Of a stretch of DNA of 41,522 bases, positions 28,623-36,691 are shown one piece after another. The stretch is from a virus. Within the stretch, counting starts at the first letter, position 1, and every line of letters begins with the position of its first letter. The stretch spans positions 1-41,522 of the IMG/VR virus record IMGVR_UViG_3300022821_000046. One strand, 5' to 3'. The notes under the pieces were generated by a model. The model was not told the origin of the DNA, did no database searches, and saw nothing but the letters and a program-made list of their open reading frames with translations. The translations under genes were made by a program, and so were the position numbers.

Positions 28623-30059
28623 ATGGCAACAATAACACTTATATCAGATATAGCGTCAGGATTTTTAGAAGCAGACTTTAATCAAATAAAGACATTAACA
28701 AACGGATTAGATGATGGTTCAATAGCGTCAAATAATGCTAAAATATCATATACAGATGCAGCAGCAGTAGGATTAAACACAACACATAGAACATCAACTG
28801 GTGCTAACCATACATGGCTTGACCAAGCTTTATTAACTACATCAAGTCCAACATTCGCTGGATTAACAGTTGATACAAATACATTATATGTAGATGCTAC
28901 AAATGATAGAGTAGGAATCGGAACAACAAGTCCTATTGATAAATTAGAAGTTGTAAATAATAACAATTCTGTTATATGGCCAGTTGTTTCAAGAAATAAA
29001 TATCATAATACAGATATTGGTTATGGAACAGGAATTAAATTTAAATTAAGTAGTGTTGATACAACAATTGAAGCATATAAATGGTCAGGAATTGCAGGAG
29101 TAAGTGAATCAACTTATGGTAGTAGAAGTGGATTAGCATTTTATACTCAACAATCTACAACAAGTGCTCTTCCACCAGTAGAATCTATGAGAATATCGTA
29201 TGATGGTAAAGTAGGAATCGGAACAACAACTCCATCATCATTATTACATACTTATACAGCAATATCAACTCCAGGAAGTGGAGAAGCTACAGGAGTAGGT
29301 CAAATAAGAATAGATAATGCTGCAGGTAGTTTATCAAGTGCTGGTGGTATTGAATTTAAGGTTGCTGGAGATTCAAATGGTTTTGGAAGTAAGATACAAG
29401 CAATAAATAGTGGAGGTTCACAATTAGTGTTTGCAAATAGACATGGTACTGCTACATGGACAGAACGTATGAGATTAAGTGATGCAGGAAACTTAACAAT
29501 AACAGGAGCATTAAGTAAAGGTTCAGGAACATTTACAATAGACCATCCATTAGACCCTAAGAATAAATTATTACAACATTCATTCGTGGAAAGTCCAGAA
29601 ATGAGAAATATGTATTATGGTCAAGCAGATATTATTAATGGAAAAGCTATAATAGTTTTACCAGATTGGTGGGAAGCATTGAACGGAACTGATAAAGAAG
29701 AATATAATTATCAATTTACACCAATAGGAGAATTTGCTAATATATTTGTATCAAAAGAAATATCAAATGGAGAGTTTGAAATATCAGCAGATAAAGATAT
29801 AAAAGTATCTTGGCAAATATCAGCAATTAGACATGATAAGTTTGCAGAAGCTAACAGAGTAATAGTTGAAGTTGATAAAGAAGAACCAGTTGAAGTTGAT
29901 GAAATTGTTGAACAAGAAGAGAAAGATGAAGAAGGAAAAATAATAAAAGAAGCAAAAACAAAGAAAGTAATTAATAATAAATCACAAGCTAAAGGATTTT
30001 ATAGACATCCAGAAGTATATAAGGTTAAAGAAAAGAAAGAGGATTTAATAGGTAAATAA
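28623..30059 (+). CDS. Tail fibre protein 1
   Basis: A 478-residue protein. The N-terminus (ISDIASGFLEADFNQIKTLT) probably attaches to the tail tip. The shaft has repeats with NDRVGIGTTSPIDKLEV and GKVGIGTTTPSSLLHTY, the GIGT-x-SP turn typical of trimeric beta fibres with intramolecular chaperones. Residues 300-410 hold IDHPLDPKNKLLQHSFVESP and a beta domain also known from bacterial surface proteins. The last 60 residues are a Lys/Glu-rich helix. It likely mediates host recognition. No catalytic Ser/Lys dyad of an S74 peptidase is evident. Confidence 0.75.
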   Translation: MATITLISDIASGFLEADFNQIKTLTNGLDDGSIASNNAKISYTDAAAVGLNTTHRTSTGANHTWLDQALLTTSSPTFAGLTVDTNTLYVDATNDRVGIGTTSPIDKLEVVNNNNSVIWPVVSRNKYHNTDIGYGTGIKFKLSSVDTTIEAYKWSGIAGVSESTYGSRSGLAFYTQQSTTSALPPVESMRISYDGKVGIGTTTPSSLLHTYTAISTPGSGEATGVGQIRIDNAAGSLSSAGGIEFKVAGDSNGFGSKIQAINSGGSQLVFANRHGTATWTERMRLSDAGNLTITGALSKGSGTFTIDHPLDPKNKLLQHSFVESPEMRNMYYGQADIINGKAIIVLPDWWEALNGTDKEEYNYQFTPIGEFANIFVSKEISNGEFEISADKDIKVSWQISAIRHDKFAEANRVIVEVDKEEPVEVDEIVEQEEKDEEGKIIKEAKTKKVINNKSQAKGFYRHPEVYKVKEKKEDLIGK

Positions 30060-30061
30060 AA

Positions 30062-30421
30062 ATGGGAATAACTCATGTAGGAAAATCAGGATTAGCATTA
30101 TTACTTGGTCCATCTGGCTCAAGACCTTTAGCAATAGCCATAGGTACTGGTAGTGGAATTGTTAATGAATTTAATACTGACTTAATTAATGAAACAGATA
30201 GAGCAACATTTTCTTCAACTGATATAGCAACAGCAGAAGAAACAACATTTATTTCAGATTTTAATTCATTAGAAATGAGTGGAACAACATTAACAGAATT
30301 TGGTGTATATTCTTCTGGCTCTTCAGGAGTTGGTAAGTGCTGGAGTAGAGAAGGATTCACAGGAGTAGATTTTGACGGTACAAATGAAGTACAAATACAA
30401 GTTATTTATAAAATAGTTTGA
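30062..30421 (+). CDS. Fibre-associated structural protein, 119 aa
   Basis: ATG 30062 follows the fibre stop by 2 bases. A beta-rich protein (GLALLLGPSGSRPLAIAIGT, TTLTEFGVYSSGSSGVGKCW) ending in EVQIQVIYKIV. Such LTEFG-VYSS proteins are common between phage fibre genes and are probably baseplate or fibre connectors. Role inferred from position. Confidence 0.55.
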   Translation: MGITHVGKSGLALLLGPSGSRPLAIAIGTGSGIVNEFNTDLINETDRATFSSTDIATAEETTFISDFNSLEMSGTTLTEFGVYSSGSSGVGKCWSREGFTGVDFDGTNEVQIQVIYKIV

Positions 30422-30432
30422 GGTAAATAAAG

Positions 30433-31461
30433 ATGACAAATAAAAATACAGCATTAGGAGGGACTGATTGGGTAGATGGTGAAATATTATATGCAGCAGA
30501 TTTAAATGATACATTTGATGTATTAACAAACGGTGCACCACTTTATATTGATATTACTAACAATAGACTAGGAATAGGGACATCAAGTCCAACAGAAAAA
30601 TTGGATGTCCTTAATGGAAATATAACAATGAATAAAGGTTATAGTTTACAATTAGGTGGAGACGCTAATGCAGAGATAAGAGTAGACGATGCACCAGCTT
30701 GGTCAACAAGAAACAATGTAATGACATTCAAGACTTATGATGTAGCAGGTACTACAGGTGCATGGATTTTTAGAGGAAGTAATACTGGTACTAATTTTAT
30801 GTCAATATTAGGAAGTGGTTATGTAGGAATCGGAACATCAAGTCCAGCAGGAAAATTAGAAGTAGAAAATGCAGGAACAGACCCTGGAATATTTATAGAC
30901 CAAAATGGTAATGGTATAAGTTTAAATATAGATAGTGAAGCAACTACAGCTAATGCAATTGCTCTTGCTTGTTTAGGTACTGGAGCAGGAATGCTTATTA
31001 CACAAGCTGGAGCTGGTTATGGATTAGACATAGACCAAAATGGAGCTGCAGATGGTATACATATAGATATGGCTTCTGGTAGTTTAAAAGGAATAGATAT
31101 GACTACTTTAGGTGATACTGGTATGCAAATTTATAAAACAGGTGGTGCAGGTTATGGAATAGGAATCGCAAATAGTGGTGGAACTGGTGATTCATTGCAT
31201 ATATACAATACAGTAGATGAATGGTGTGTATATCTTTCACAAGATGGTGATGAAGGTGGATTACACATCAGTATGGACAGTCCAACAGTAGGTGGAGCAT
31301 CTAAACCAGCAATAGATATAAGTATGTCAGACAGTACTTGTTGGCCATTAGAATTTAGTTCAACAAGTCCAACAAGCCCAGCAAATGGTGCATTTTGGTA
31401 TGATGGTAGTAATCTAAAATTTAGGACAGGTGGCACTACATACACTTTAACGATGAGTTAA
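30433..31461 (+). CDS. Tail fibre protein 2
   Basis: A 342-residue fibre. It opens with DWVDGEILYAADLNDTFDVL (attachment), then NNRLGIGTSSPTEKLDVLNG and VGIGTSSPAGKLEVENAG repeats as in fibre 1, followed by a Gly/Asp-rich series of about 20-residue strands (GAGYGLDIDQNGAADGIHID, GLHISMDS) that looks like a beta-helix. It ends in a small domain (FWYDGSNLKFRTGGTTYTLT) common at phage fibre tips. Probably a receptor-binding partner of fibre 1. Confidence 0.7.
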   Translation: MTNKNTALGGTDWVDGEILYAADLNDTFDVLTNGAPLYIDITNNRLGIGTSSPTEKLDVLNGNITMNKGYSLQLGGDANAEIRVDDAPAWSTRNNVMTFKTYDVAGTTGAWIFRGSNTGTNFMSILGSGYVGIGTSSPAGKLEVENAGTDPGIFIDQNGNGISLNIDSEATTANAIALACLGTGAGMLITQAGAGYGLDIDQNGAADGIHIDMASGSLKGIDMTTLGDTGMQIYKTGGAGYGIGIANSGGTGDSLHIYNTVDEWCVYLSQDGDEGGLHISMDSPTVGGASKPAIDISMSDSTCWPLEFSSTSPTSPANGAFWYDGSNLKFRTGGTTYTLTMS

Positions 31462-31463
31462 AA

Positions 31464-32060
31464 ATGAAATACGATTTGTTTTATTATAAATTATTATCAA
31501 TATACAACATTAAGTTAGTAGGTACTAACTTTATTTCTAGTTCTATTTCTTGGCTAATAGATGCTAAATATAGAAAATATAGTACATTAAATTCTTGGTT
31601 ACATAAACAATTAATTAATCCATCTAAATCATTAAAAACATTAGCTTTATCATTAACTAACTCTGAAAGAGATGATGATAAAACAGTTGTTAATATAGTT
31701 AAATGGGTTAAAAATAATGTTAAATATAAAGCAGATCCATATGAAGAATGGAAAGGAGCATATCAAACATTCATAGATAAATATGGAGATTGTGATGATA
31801 TGAATTGTCTTGTGTATATATTATGTAGATTAGCTGGTGTTCATCAATTCAAACTATTTTGTGGTATAGGTGAGATGGACTTAGGTGGACATTTCTTTCC
31901 ACTATATTATAGTACAAAAGAATTAAAGTTAGTTACTTTAGATACTACATATTATCCTAATAATATTTCTGTAAAGAAAAGACAAGAATTTAATGATTTA
32001 GAATATCATAAAAATATATGGTATATGTTTAACGAAGATATTTGTATAAAACCACTTTAA
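31464..32060 (+). CDS. Transglutaminase-like cysteine peptidase
   Basis: A 198-residue protein with the Cys-His-Asp triad of the transglutaminase-like fold: C110 in YGDCDDMNCL, H143 in GGHFFPLYY and D160 in TLDTTYYP. The N-terminal 80 residues are helical. In viruses of methanogens this fold is used by pseudomurein endopeptidases, and in other phages by maturation or tail-tip peptidases. Its place after the fibres and before a holin-like gene suits cell-envelope cleavage at entry or lysis. The true substrate cannot be read from sequence. Confidence 0.75.
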   Translation: MKYDLFYYKLLSIYNIKLVGTNFISSSISWLIDAKYRKYSTLNSWLHKQLINPSKSLKTLALSLTNSERDDDKTVVNIVKWVKNNVKYKADPYEEWKGAYQTFIDKYGDCDDMNCLVYILCRLAGVHQFKLFCGIGEMDLGGHFFPLYYSTKELKLVTLDTTYYPNNISVKKRQEFNDLEYHKNIWYMFNEDICIKPL

Positions 32061-32076
32061 AATTACGGAGGAAAAA

Positions 32077-32263
32077 AATGGCAATAAAATTTATTAAAGA
32101 TAAAAAATGGTATAAATCAAAAACAGTGTGGGTTAGTATTTTAACAATAGTTGGTGGAATAATAACTGCAGTTACAGCAGATTTAACAGCAGGAGTTACA
32201 ATCACAACATTGGGAGTAATAAATACAGCACTTAGAATAATTACTAAAACACAACTTAAATAA
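32077..32263 (+). CDS. Holin-like small membrane protein
   Basis: Start at ATG 32077 with GGAGG 6 bases ahead. 61 residues: basic N-terminus (KFIKDKKWYKSKT), hydrophobic segment (VWVSILTIVGGIITAVTADL), a short turn and a second amphipathic segment (TTLGVINTALRIITKTQLK). Small proteins with WYKSKT-W near phage lysis genes are often proposed as holins. It ends the tail operon before a terminator. Holin role is inference. Confidence 0.55.
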
Positions 32264-32282
32264 TTATAACCCCCCTAACAAT

Positions 32283-32328
32283 CCCATAGGCGTAGTTTAT
32301 TCTCTCTTTATTTGTCTATGGGTTTTTT
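32283..32328 (+). terminator. Terminator of the tail operon
   Basis: CCCATAG (32283-32289) and CTATGGG (32316-32322) form a 7-bp stem with a 26-base T-rich loop, then six T. It lies just after the holin-like gene and right before late promoter P4. Confidence 0.65.
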
Positions 32329-32331
32329 CTT

Positions 32332-32363
32332 AATTATATAATTATGGTAATAAGGTTTATATA
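32332..32363 (+). promoter_or_regulatory. Late promoter P4 (32389 operon)
   Basis: AATTATATAATT at 32332-32343, 12 bases (ATGGTAATAAGG), TTTATATA at 32356-32363. The ATG at 32389 is 33 bases after the TATA start, so the transcript is leaderless or nearly so. Same geometry as P1-P3. Confidence 0.75.
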
Positions 32364-32388
32364 TCACTAAATATATATATAAATATAT

Positions 32389-32613
32389 ATGGAAATATAT
32401 TCTAACGAGCAACCAATAGATGTACAGAAAGTTCAAGTACAAGTCAAAGATCCTGTATGTGGAAAAAGTAGGAGTTTTACTGTTCATAATGTAACAGTCG
32501 ATGAATTATTTAATAAAATAATGTTCTTAATTGAAAGATTATCTAAAACAGAGGATGATGTGCAATTAGTATATTATAAAGGAGGACTGAAACAATGTCA
32601 AAAAGAGAATTAA
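32389..32613 (+). CDS. Hypothetical protein, leaderless, 74 aa
   Basis: First gene of a three-gene unit under P4. It contains VQVQVKDPVCGKSRSFTVHN and VDELFNKIMFLIERLSKTED, with two cysteines near the middle and end. The overlap of 19 bases with the next gene includes that gene's GGAGG site. No family recognised; late timing is inferred from the promoter. Confidence 0.55.
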   Translation: MEIYSNEQPIDVQKVQVQVKDPVCGKSRSFTVHNVTVDELFNKIMFLIERLSKTEDDVQLVYYKGGLKQCQKEN

Positions 32614-32900
32614 CAACTGAAGAAAAGGAAGTAACAACAAAGAATGTAAAAACTTTGAAAGAAGACATAGAATATGTAAACTTTCAAAAAGAATATCATA
32701 ATCTTATGATTGAAAAAGGATTAAAATTAAATTATGAAAGAAAGCTTGCAGAGTTTCGTAACAATTTAAAAAAAATAGAAACGGATGGTGCTAAAGCAGA
32801 ATTTACTATTGCTAGTGCAGAGGACCAATTAAAAAATGGTGTAGAAGTTAAAGAGCCAAAAGTAGTAGAAGAACCAGAAGAAGTAGAGGAGAGTGATTAA
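32595..32900 (+). CDS. Coiled-coil protein, 101 aa
   Basis: AAAGGAGG precedes ATG 32595. Highly charged helix throughout (TTKNVKTLKEDIEYVNFQKE, LAEFRNNLKKIETDGAKAEF) with an acidic tail (EEPEEVEESD). Likely an oligomeric structural or adaptor protein; unknown. Confidence 0.5.
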   Translation: MSKRELTTEEKEVTTKNVKTLKEDIEYVNFQKEYHNLMIEKGLKLNYERKLAEFRNNLKKIETDGAKAEFTIASAEDQLKNGVEVKEPKVVEEPEEVEESD

Positions 32901-32901
32901 T

Positions 32902-33387
32902 ATGGATGGAATAATTAGAGTAGCTACAGACGAAGAAAAAAGAAATTTTGTAGATTTAACTACTAAAAAGAAATCAGTTTTTGAAGAACAAATAGCAACA
33001 AAAGAACAAGATGCTATAGAATTTCATAAACCATTTTGTGCAAGATGTGCAAGATTAGATTATAAAGATAAAATGAAAAGTATTGTTACTGAGTTAGAAA
33101 GATCTCAAGGATTTGTAGACCCTAACGATAAAAAAATAACAGATGTTACTATTGACCTTTCACAATATGGTAAAAGAGATAGATTTACATTATTAGCAAC
33201 AAGCCCTACTACAGAAAATAAATTAATTGATGGAGTTCGAGTTCCTTACACAACTGGGTATTTTATGAAATATCAATGTAGAAAAAGAGGTTGTGGAGTA
33301 TCTGTAGAAGTACCACTAGATTATTATAATGAGCATTATAATAAAGACAAAATTATTAAAGTGCCCCTTTCTGATAAAAAGGTTTAA
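32902..33387 (+). CDS. Zinc-binding hypothetical protein, 161 aa
   Basis: Start at ATG 32902 (a GTG at 32893 is in frame; GAGGAGAG lies ahead). Cysteine pairs FCARCARLDY near residue 46 and YQCRKRGCGVSV near 137 are spaced as a split zinc knuckle. An alpha/beta middle (TDVTIDLSQYGKRDRFTLLA). No family recognised. Its last codons carry the TATA box of the AbrB-like gene. Confidence 0.55.
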   Translation: MDGIIRVATDEEKRNFVDLTTKKKSVFEEQIATKEQDAIEFHKPFCARCARLDYKDKMKSIVTELERSQGFVDPNDKKITDVTIDLSQYGKRDRFTLLATSPTTENKLIDGVRVPYTTGYFMKYQCRKRGCGVSVEVPLDYYNEHYNKDKIIKVPLSDKKV

Positions 33388-33404
33388 ATAGTAATTATAT
33401 AATT
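33383..33404 (+). promoter_or_regulatory. AbrB-like gene promoter with palindrome inside the core
   Basis: TTTAAATA at 33383-33390 and, only 2 bases on, AATTATATAATT at 33393-33404. The ATG at 33413 lies at the expected start, so the message is leaderless. Here the palindrome lies between TATA and start, where a bound protein would block RNA polymerase, in contrast to its upstream place in P1-P4. Confidence 0.75.
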
Positions 33405-33412
33405 AACATTGT

Positions 33413-33625
33413 ATGGAAAAAAGTAGGTATTTCAGAAAGATAAGAAAATTAACACATGGTAACAAAACTGGTGATGCCTACGGTATTACCATTCCACGTT
33501 TTTTAGCAGACAAGTTCTATAATACATCTATGCATATTTATAGTAGCGGTAACGCTATTATCATAGAGAGTGGAGCATTAATTAATAAAGGAAAAATAGG
33601 TAATGATAATGTACTACCATATTAA
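33413..33625 (+). CDS. AbrB/SpoVT-like (swapped-hairpin) transcription regulator
   Basis: A 70-residue protein. Residues 5-55 read as an AbrB-type domain: RKIRKLTHGNKTGDAYGITI, then PRFLADKF, then MHIYSSGNAIIIESG, with the characteristic ITIP-R turn and the final strand pair. These proteins dimerise and bind AT-rich palindromes. The palindrome shared by five promoters makes it the best candidate for the late-gene switch: activator at P1-P4 and autorepressor here. It also heads the glycosyltransferase cassette, 17 bases before the first enzyme gene. Confidence 0.7.
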   Translation: MEKSRYFRKIRKLTHGNKTGDAYGITIPRFLADKFYNTSMHIYSSGNAIIIESGALINKGKIGNDNVLPY

Positions 33626-33642
33626 AAAATTAGAGGGAAAAT

Positions 33643-34860
33643 ATGAATAAACCAAAATTAATGATGTTATCAGATTCTTGCACAACTTGTACTGGATATT
33701 CAAATCAAACTATGAATATTCTTAATAGATTAAAAGGGTTTGAGAAACATGAACAGGCACATAACTATGTCGGTCAAGATATACAACCAGGACTTACATT
33801 TAAAGATGGAACGAAATTAGATTTCTGGTTACATGGAACAGGAACAAAACCATACAGTCAAGATTTATTAGTTCCAAGAATAAGAGAATTAGGTATAGAT
33901 ATATTTGGAATATTACTTGATAGTTTTATGACATATCCATGGCTATTAAATTTAGATTTTGCACCAGCAAAAACATTCTTTTATTTTCCAACAGATGGAG
34001 AAAATGCAATGCCACAAGGTTGTGATAGTATATTAAGAAAAGTTCATTATCCAATTTGTATGAGTAAGTTTGGTCAAGAACAAGTAAAAAGAGAATACAA
34101 TATTAATGTAGACCATATACCACATGGTGTAGACTCTAAACAGTTCTTTCCATTAAAAAAGGAAGATAAAAAAAAATTAAAAGAAAACACAACAGCTTAT
34201 ATTTTATCCAATAATTCTATGATACCAATTAAAGGAGCATTAGAAAATAAGTTTGTAATTGGTGTAGTGGCTAGAAATCAAGGTAGAAAAATGCTTGATA
34301 GAACATTTAAAGCTATGAGTTTAATTAAACCATTAATACCAGAAGCAGTGTTATACATGCATACAGACCCATCAGATTCAGCTGGTGTACATAATATTCA
34401 GCAATTAATAAAAGATTATCATTTAGAAAATAGAGTATTCTTTAGTGGAATGAATTTTTATAAAGGATTTGAACATAAACAAATGAATTCTGTATATAGT
34501 GTAATGGATTTATTTTTCTTATCAACATCAGGTGAAGGATTTGGTATTCCCATAATTGAGGCAATGTCAGCAGGTATTCCAGTTGTTGCTACAGATTATA
34601 CTACTACTAAAGAACTTGTTACAGATAATGAATGCGGTATTGCAATTAAACTTAATACAACAATTTTAGGTAATTGGAATGTTGAAAGAGGAGTAATGGA
34701 TATTCAAGATGCATCAGATGTAATAGTTAAATTATATCAAGATAAAAAATTATTAAAAAAATATTCAAAGAATGGTAGAAAGGCAGTCTTGAAAATATAT
34801 GATTGGCCAGTAGTCATGAAATTATGGCAAAATAAGTTCAAACAAATGCTGGAGGATTAA
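33643..34860 (+). CDS. Glycosyltransferase, GT4-type (GT-B fold)
   Basis: A 405-residue enzyme. The N-terminal Rossmann domain begins with LMMLSDSCTTCTGYSNQT; the C-terminal domain has IPHGVDSKQFFP, FVIGVVARNQGRK and GEGFGIPIIEAMSAGIPVVA, with the E-x7-E donor-binding motif. It transfers a sugar from a nucleotide-sugar to an acceptor, probably in the cytoplasm. First enzyme of a five-gene cassette; AGAGGGAAAAT precedes the start. Confidence 0.85.
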   Translation: MNKPKLMMLSDSCTTCTGYSNQTMNILNRLKGFEKHEQAHNYVGQDIQPGLTFKDGTKLDFWLHGTGTKPYSQDLLVPRIRELGIDIFGILLDSFMTYPWLLNLDFAPAKTFFYFPTDGENAMPQGCDSILRKVHYPICMSKFGQEQVKREYNINVDHIPHGVDSKQFFPLKKEDKKKLKENTTAYILSNNSMIPIKGALENKFVIGVVARNQGRKMLDRTFKAMSLIKPLIPEAVLYMHTDPSDSAGVHNIQQLIKDYHLENRVFFSGMNFYKGFEHKQMNSVYSVMDLFFLSTSGEGFGIPIIEAMSAGIPVVATDYTTTKELVTDNECGIAIKLNTTILGNWNVERGVMDIQDASDVIVKLYQDKKLLKKYSKNGRKAVLKIYDWPVVMKLWQNKFKQMLED

Positions 34861-34862
34861 TA

Positions 34863-36134
34863 ATGGATAAAATAGTAGTCTGTTTAATAGGACAAGATAC
34901 TTCTGAATGGCTAGACTTAGCCTTAGAAAGTGTGAAAGATGCAGACAAAATAGTATATATTGATGGTGGTAGTTCTGATAATAGTGTTGATGTAGCAAGA
35001 TTACATAATGCACATATTATTGAAAGACAATTTGAAAGAGAACATCCAGGAGCAATAGGAAGAGCAAGACAAACATATTTAAATTATGTTAAAAAGAACT
35101 GTGATGGTTGGATGTGTTTAGTAATAGACCCTGATGAAGTAGTTGAGGGTTTTAGTAAATTAAAAGAAAACTTACATTTTTTTAATAAGACGTTATATTC
35201 TCCAACGATGAGGCATTTAATTAATGATTTTTGTCATGAAGATGCTACAAAACCAATGCATCTTTGTCTTAATAGATTATTTAGAATAAAACAATGTCAA
35301 AATTATCCTGAAACAGAACATAGTGTTTTACACTCTAAAGGTGAAAAATGTTATCACTCTGTGCCAGACTTATGTTTATGGCATTTTGGTTATGTTAAGA
35401 ACAAATTAGAATTGTATAATAAATATAAAAATCATAAAAGTAAAAGTAAAATACATGATGACAAATTTTTAGATAGTTGGTATTATAGTCACATGACAAA
35501 TAGGTATCCAGTTAAAGAATTTGATATTAATGAATTACCTAAATTAATTAAAGACAGATTTGAATTAAACAAACTTTGTGAAATAGAATATTTCAAAGGA
35601 AGAACAAGTTTAGAACCAAAACATTTACAAGATGCTAAAGACTGGATAAAATATTTCAAGACTGATAGTGTTTTATTTTTAGGTAGTGGATTTGGTCAGA
35701 GAGTATTTGCAGTAAACTCAATATTTAATTATAAAGTTTATGATTCAGGCTGCTGTGCAGAAGGTATTGAGATTTCTAAATTAGCTTGTGAATCTCCTTT
35801 CTATGATGACAATATTATTAATGATACGATAATAAATTTAGATAAAATTTATGTTAAAAATCAAGTAAAATTAATTGTCGCTTATGATATATTAGAACAT
35901 TTGAGTTATGATGAATTAGATAATGTATTAAAACAAGTATATGAGACGACAAGCAAAAACATTTTAATATCTGTACCTGTTATTGGAGATCCTAATTTAG
36001 AAGCAGATAGCACACATAAAATAAAACAGACAAAAGAATGGTGGATTAATAAAATTGAGAGTAAAGGATTTAAAATAATACCAACTCCTGATAATTTCCA
36101 ATACAAAGAACAAATAATAATAGGTGAAAAATGA
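34863..36134 (+). CDS. GT2 glycosyltransferase fused to class I methyltransferase
   Basis: A 423-residue two-domain protein. Residues 1-230: GT-A glycosyltransferase with ADKIVYIDGGSSDNSVDVAR and the metal-binding VIDPDEVVE motif. Residues 260-423: SAM-dependent methyltransferase with the glycine loop VLFLGSGFGQR and LIVAYDILEHLSYDELDNVL (motif II/post-I). The fusion would add and methylate a sugar in one protein, giving a capped glycan. Ribosome binding site GGAGG lies at the end of the previous gene. Confidence 0.8.
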   Translation: MDKIVVCLIGQDTSEWLDLALESVKDADKIVYIDGGSSDNSVDVARLHNAHIIERQFEREHPGAIGRARQTYLNYVKKNCDGWMCLVIDPDEVVEGFSKLKENLHFFNKTLYSPTMRHLINDFCHEDATKPMHLCLNRLFRIKQCQNYPETEHSVLHSKGEKCYHSVPDLCLWHFGYVKNKLELYNKYKNHKSKSKIHDDKFLDSWYYSHMTNRYPVKEFDINELPKLIKDRFELNKLCEIEYFKGRTSLEPKHLQDAKDWIKYFKTDSVLFLGSGFGQRVFAVNSIFNYKVYDSGCCAEGIEISKLACESPFYDDNIINDTIINLDKIYVKNQVKLIVAYDILEHLSYDELDNVLKQVYETTSKNILISVPVIGDPNLEADSTHKIKQTKEWWINKIESKGFKIIPTPDNFQYKEQIIIGEK

Positions 36135-36691
36135 ATAGCGATAGATGGCATAAATTATTAAAAGAAAATACTGCAGAATTTGGTGGTATTTCTAGTGGAA
36201 CTATTGAAGATTGTCCACATAAAAAAATAACATTTGATTTTTTTAAATCATTAAAAATAGATGGTAAAGATAAAGTATTGTTAGATATAGGCAGTGGTTT
36301 TGCTGATTTAGGAAAAAATGTTAAATCTATTTGTGTAGCTACAGATTTAGTAACAAGTCAAACAGGACATGTATTGTTAGCAGATGCTCACGAATTACCT
36401 TTCTCTGATGAACAGTTTGATATTATATATTGCAATCATGTATTAGAACACACACTTTCACCATTAATATGTTTATTAGAAATGAAAAGAGTATGTAAAA
36501 AAAATGGTTTTATAATTATAGGTGTTCCTATACATCCAGGATTTTATAGTGATTGTCATAATTATATATTAACAGAACAAGGATGGGAATTATTAATTTC
36601 AAGAGTAGGTTTAAAAATTAAAGATAAAACAAAACCTGAATTAGATTGTAAATGTTATTGTTGTAATAAAGGAGCTGAGAAAAATGAATAG
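36131..36691 (+). CDS. SAM-dependent methyltransferase
   Basis: A 186-residue class I methyltransferase: motif I KVLLDIGSGFADLGKNV, motif II VATDLV, then LLADAHELPFSDEQFDIIYC and NHVLEHTLSP of the Methyltransf_11 family. The C-terminus has CKCYCCNKG, a possible zinc site. It overlaps the fusion gene by 4 bases, so it probably acts on the same glycan. The substrate is unknown. Confidence 0.8.
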   Translation: MNSDRWHKLLKENTAEFGGISSGTIEDCPHKKITFDFFKSLKIDGKDKVLLDIGSGFADLGKNVKSICVATDLVTSQTGHVLLADAHELPFSDEQFDIIYCNHVLEHTLSPLICLLEMKRVCKKNGFIIIGVPIHPGFYSDCHNYILTEQGWELLISRVGLKIKDKTKPELDCKCYCCNKGAEKNE

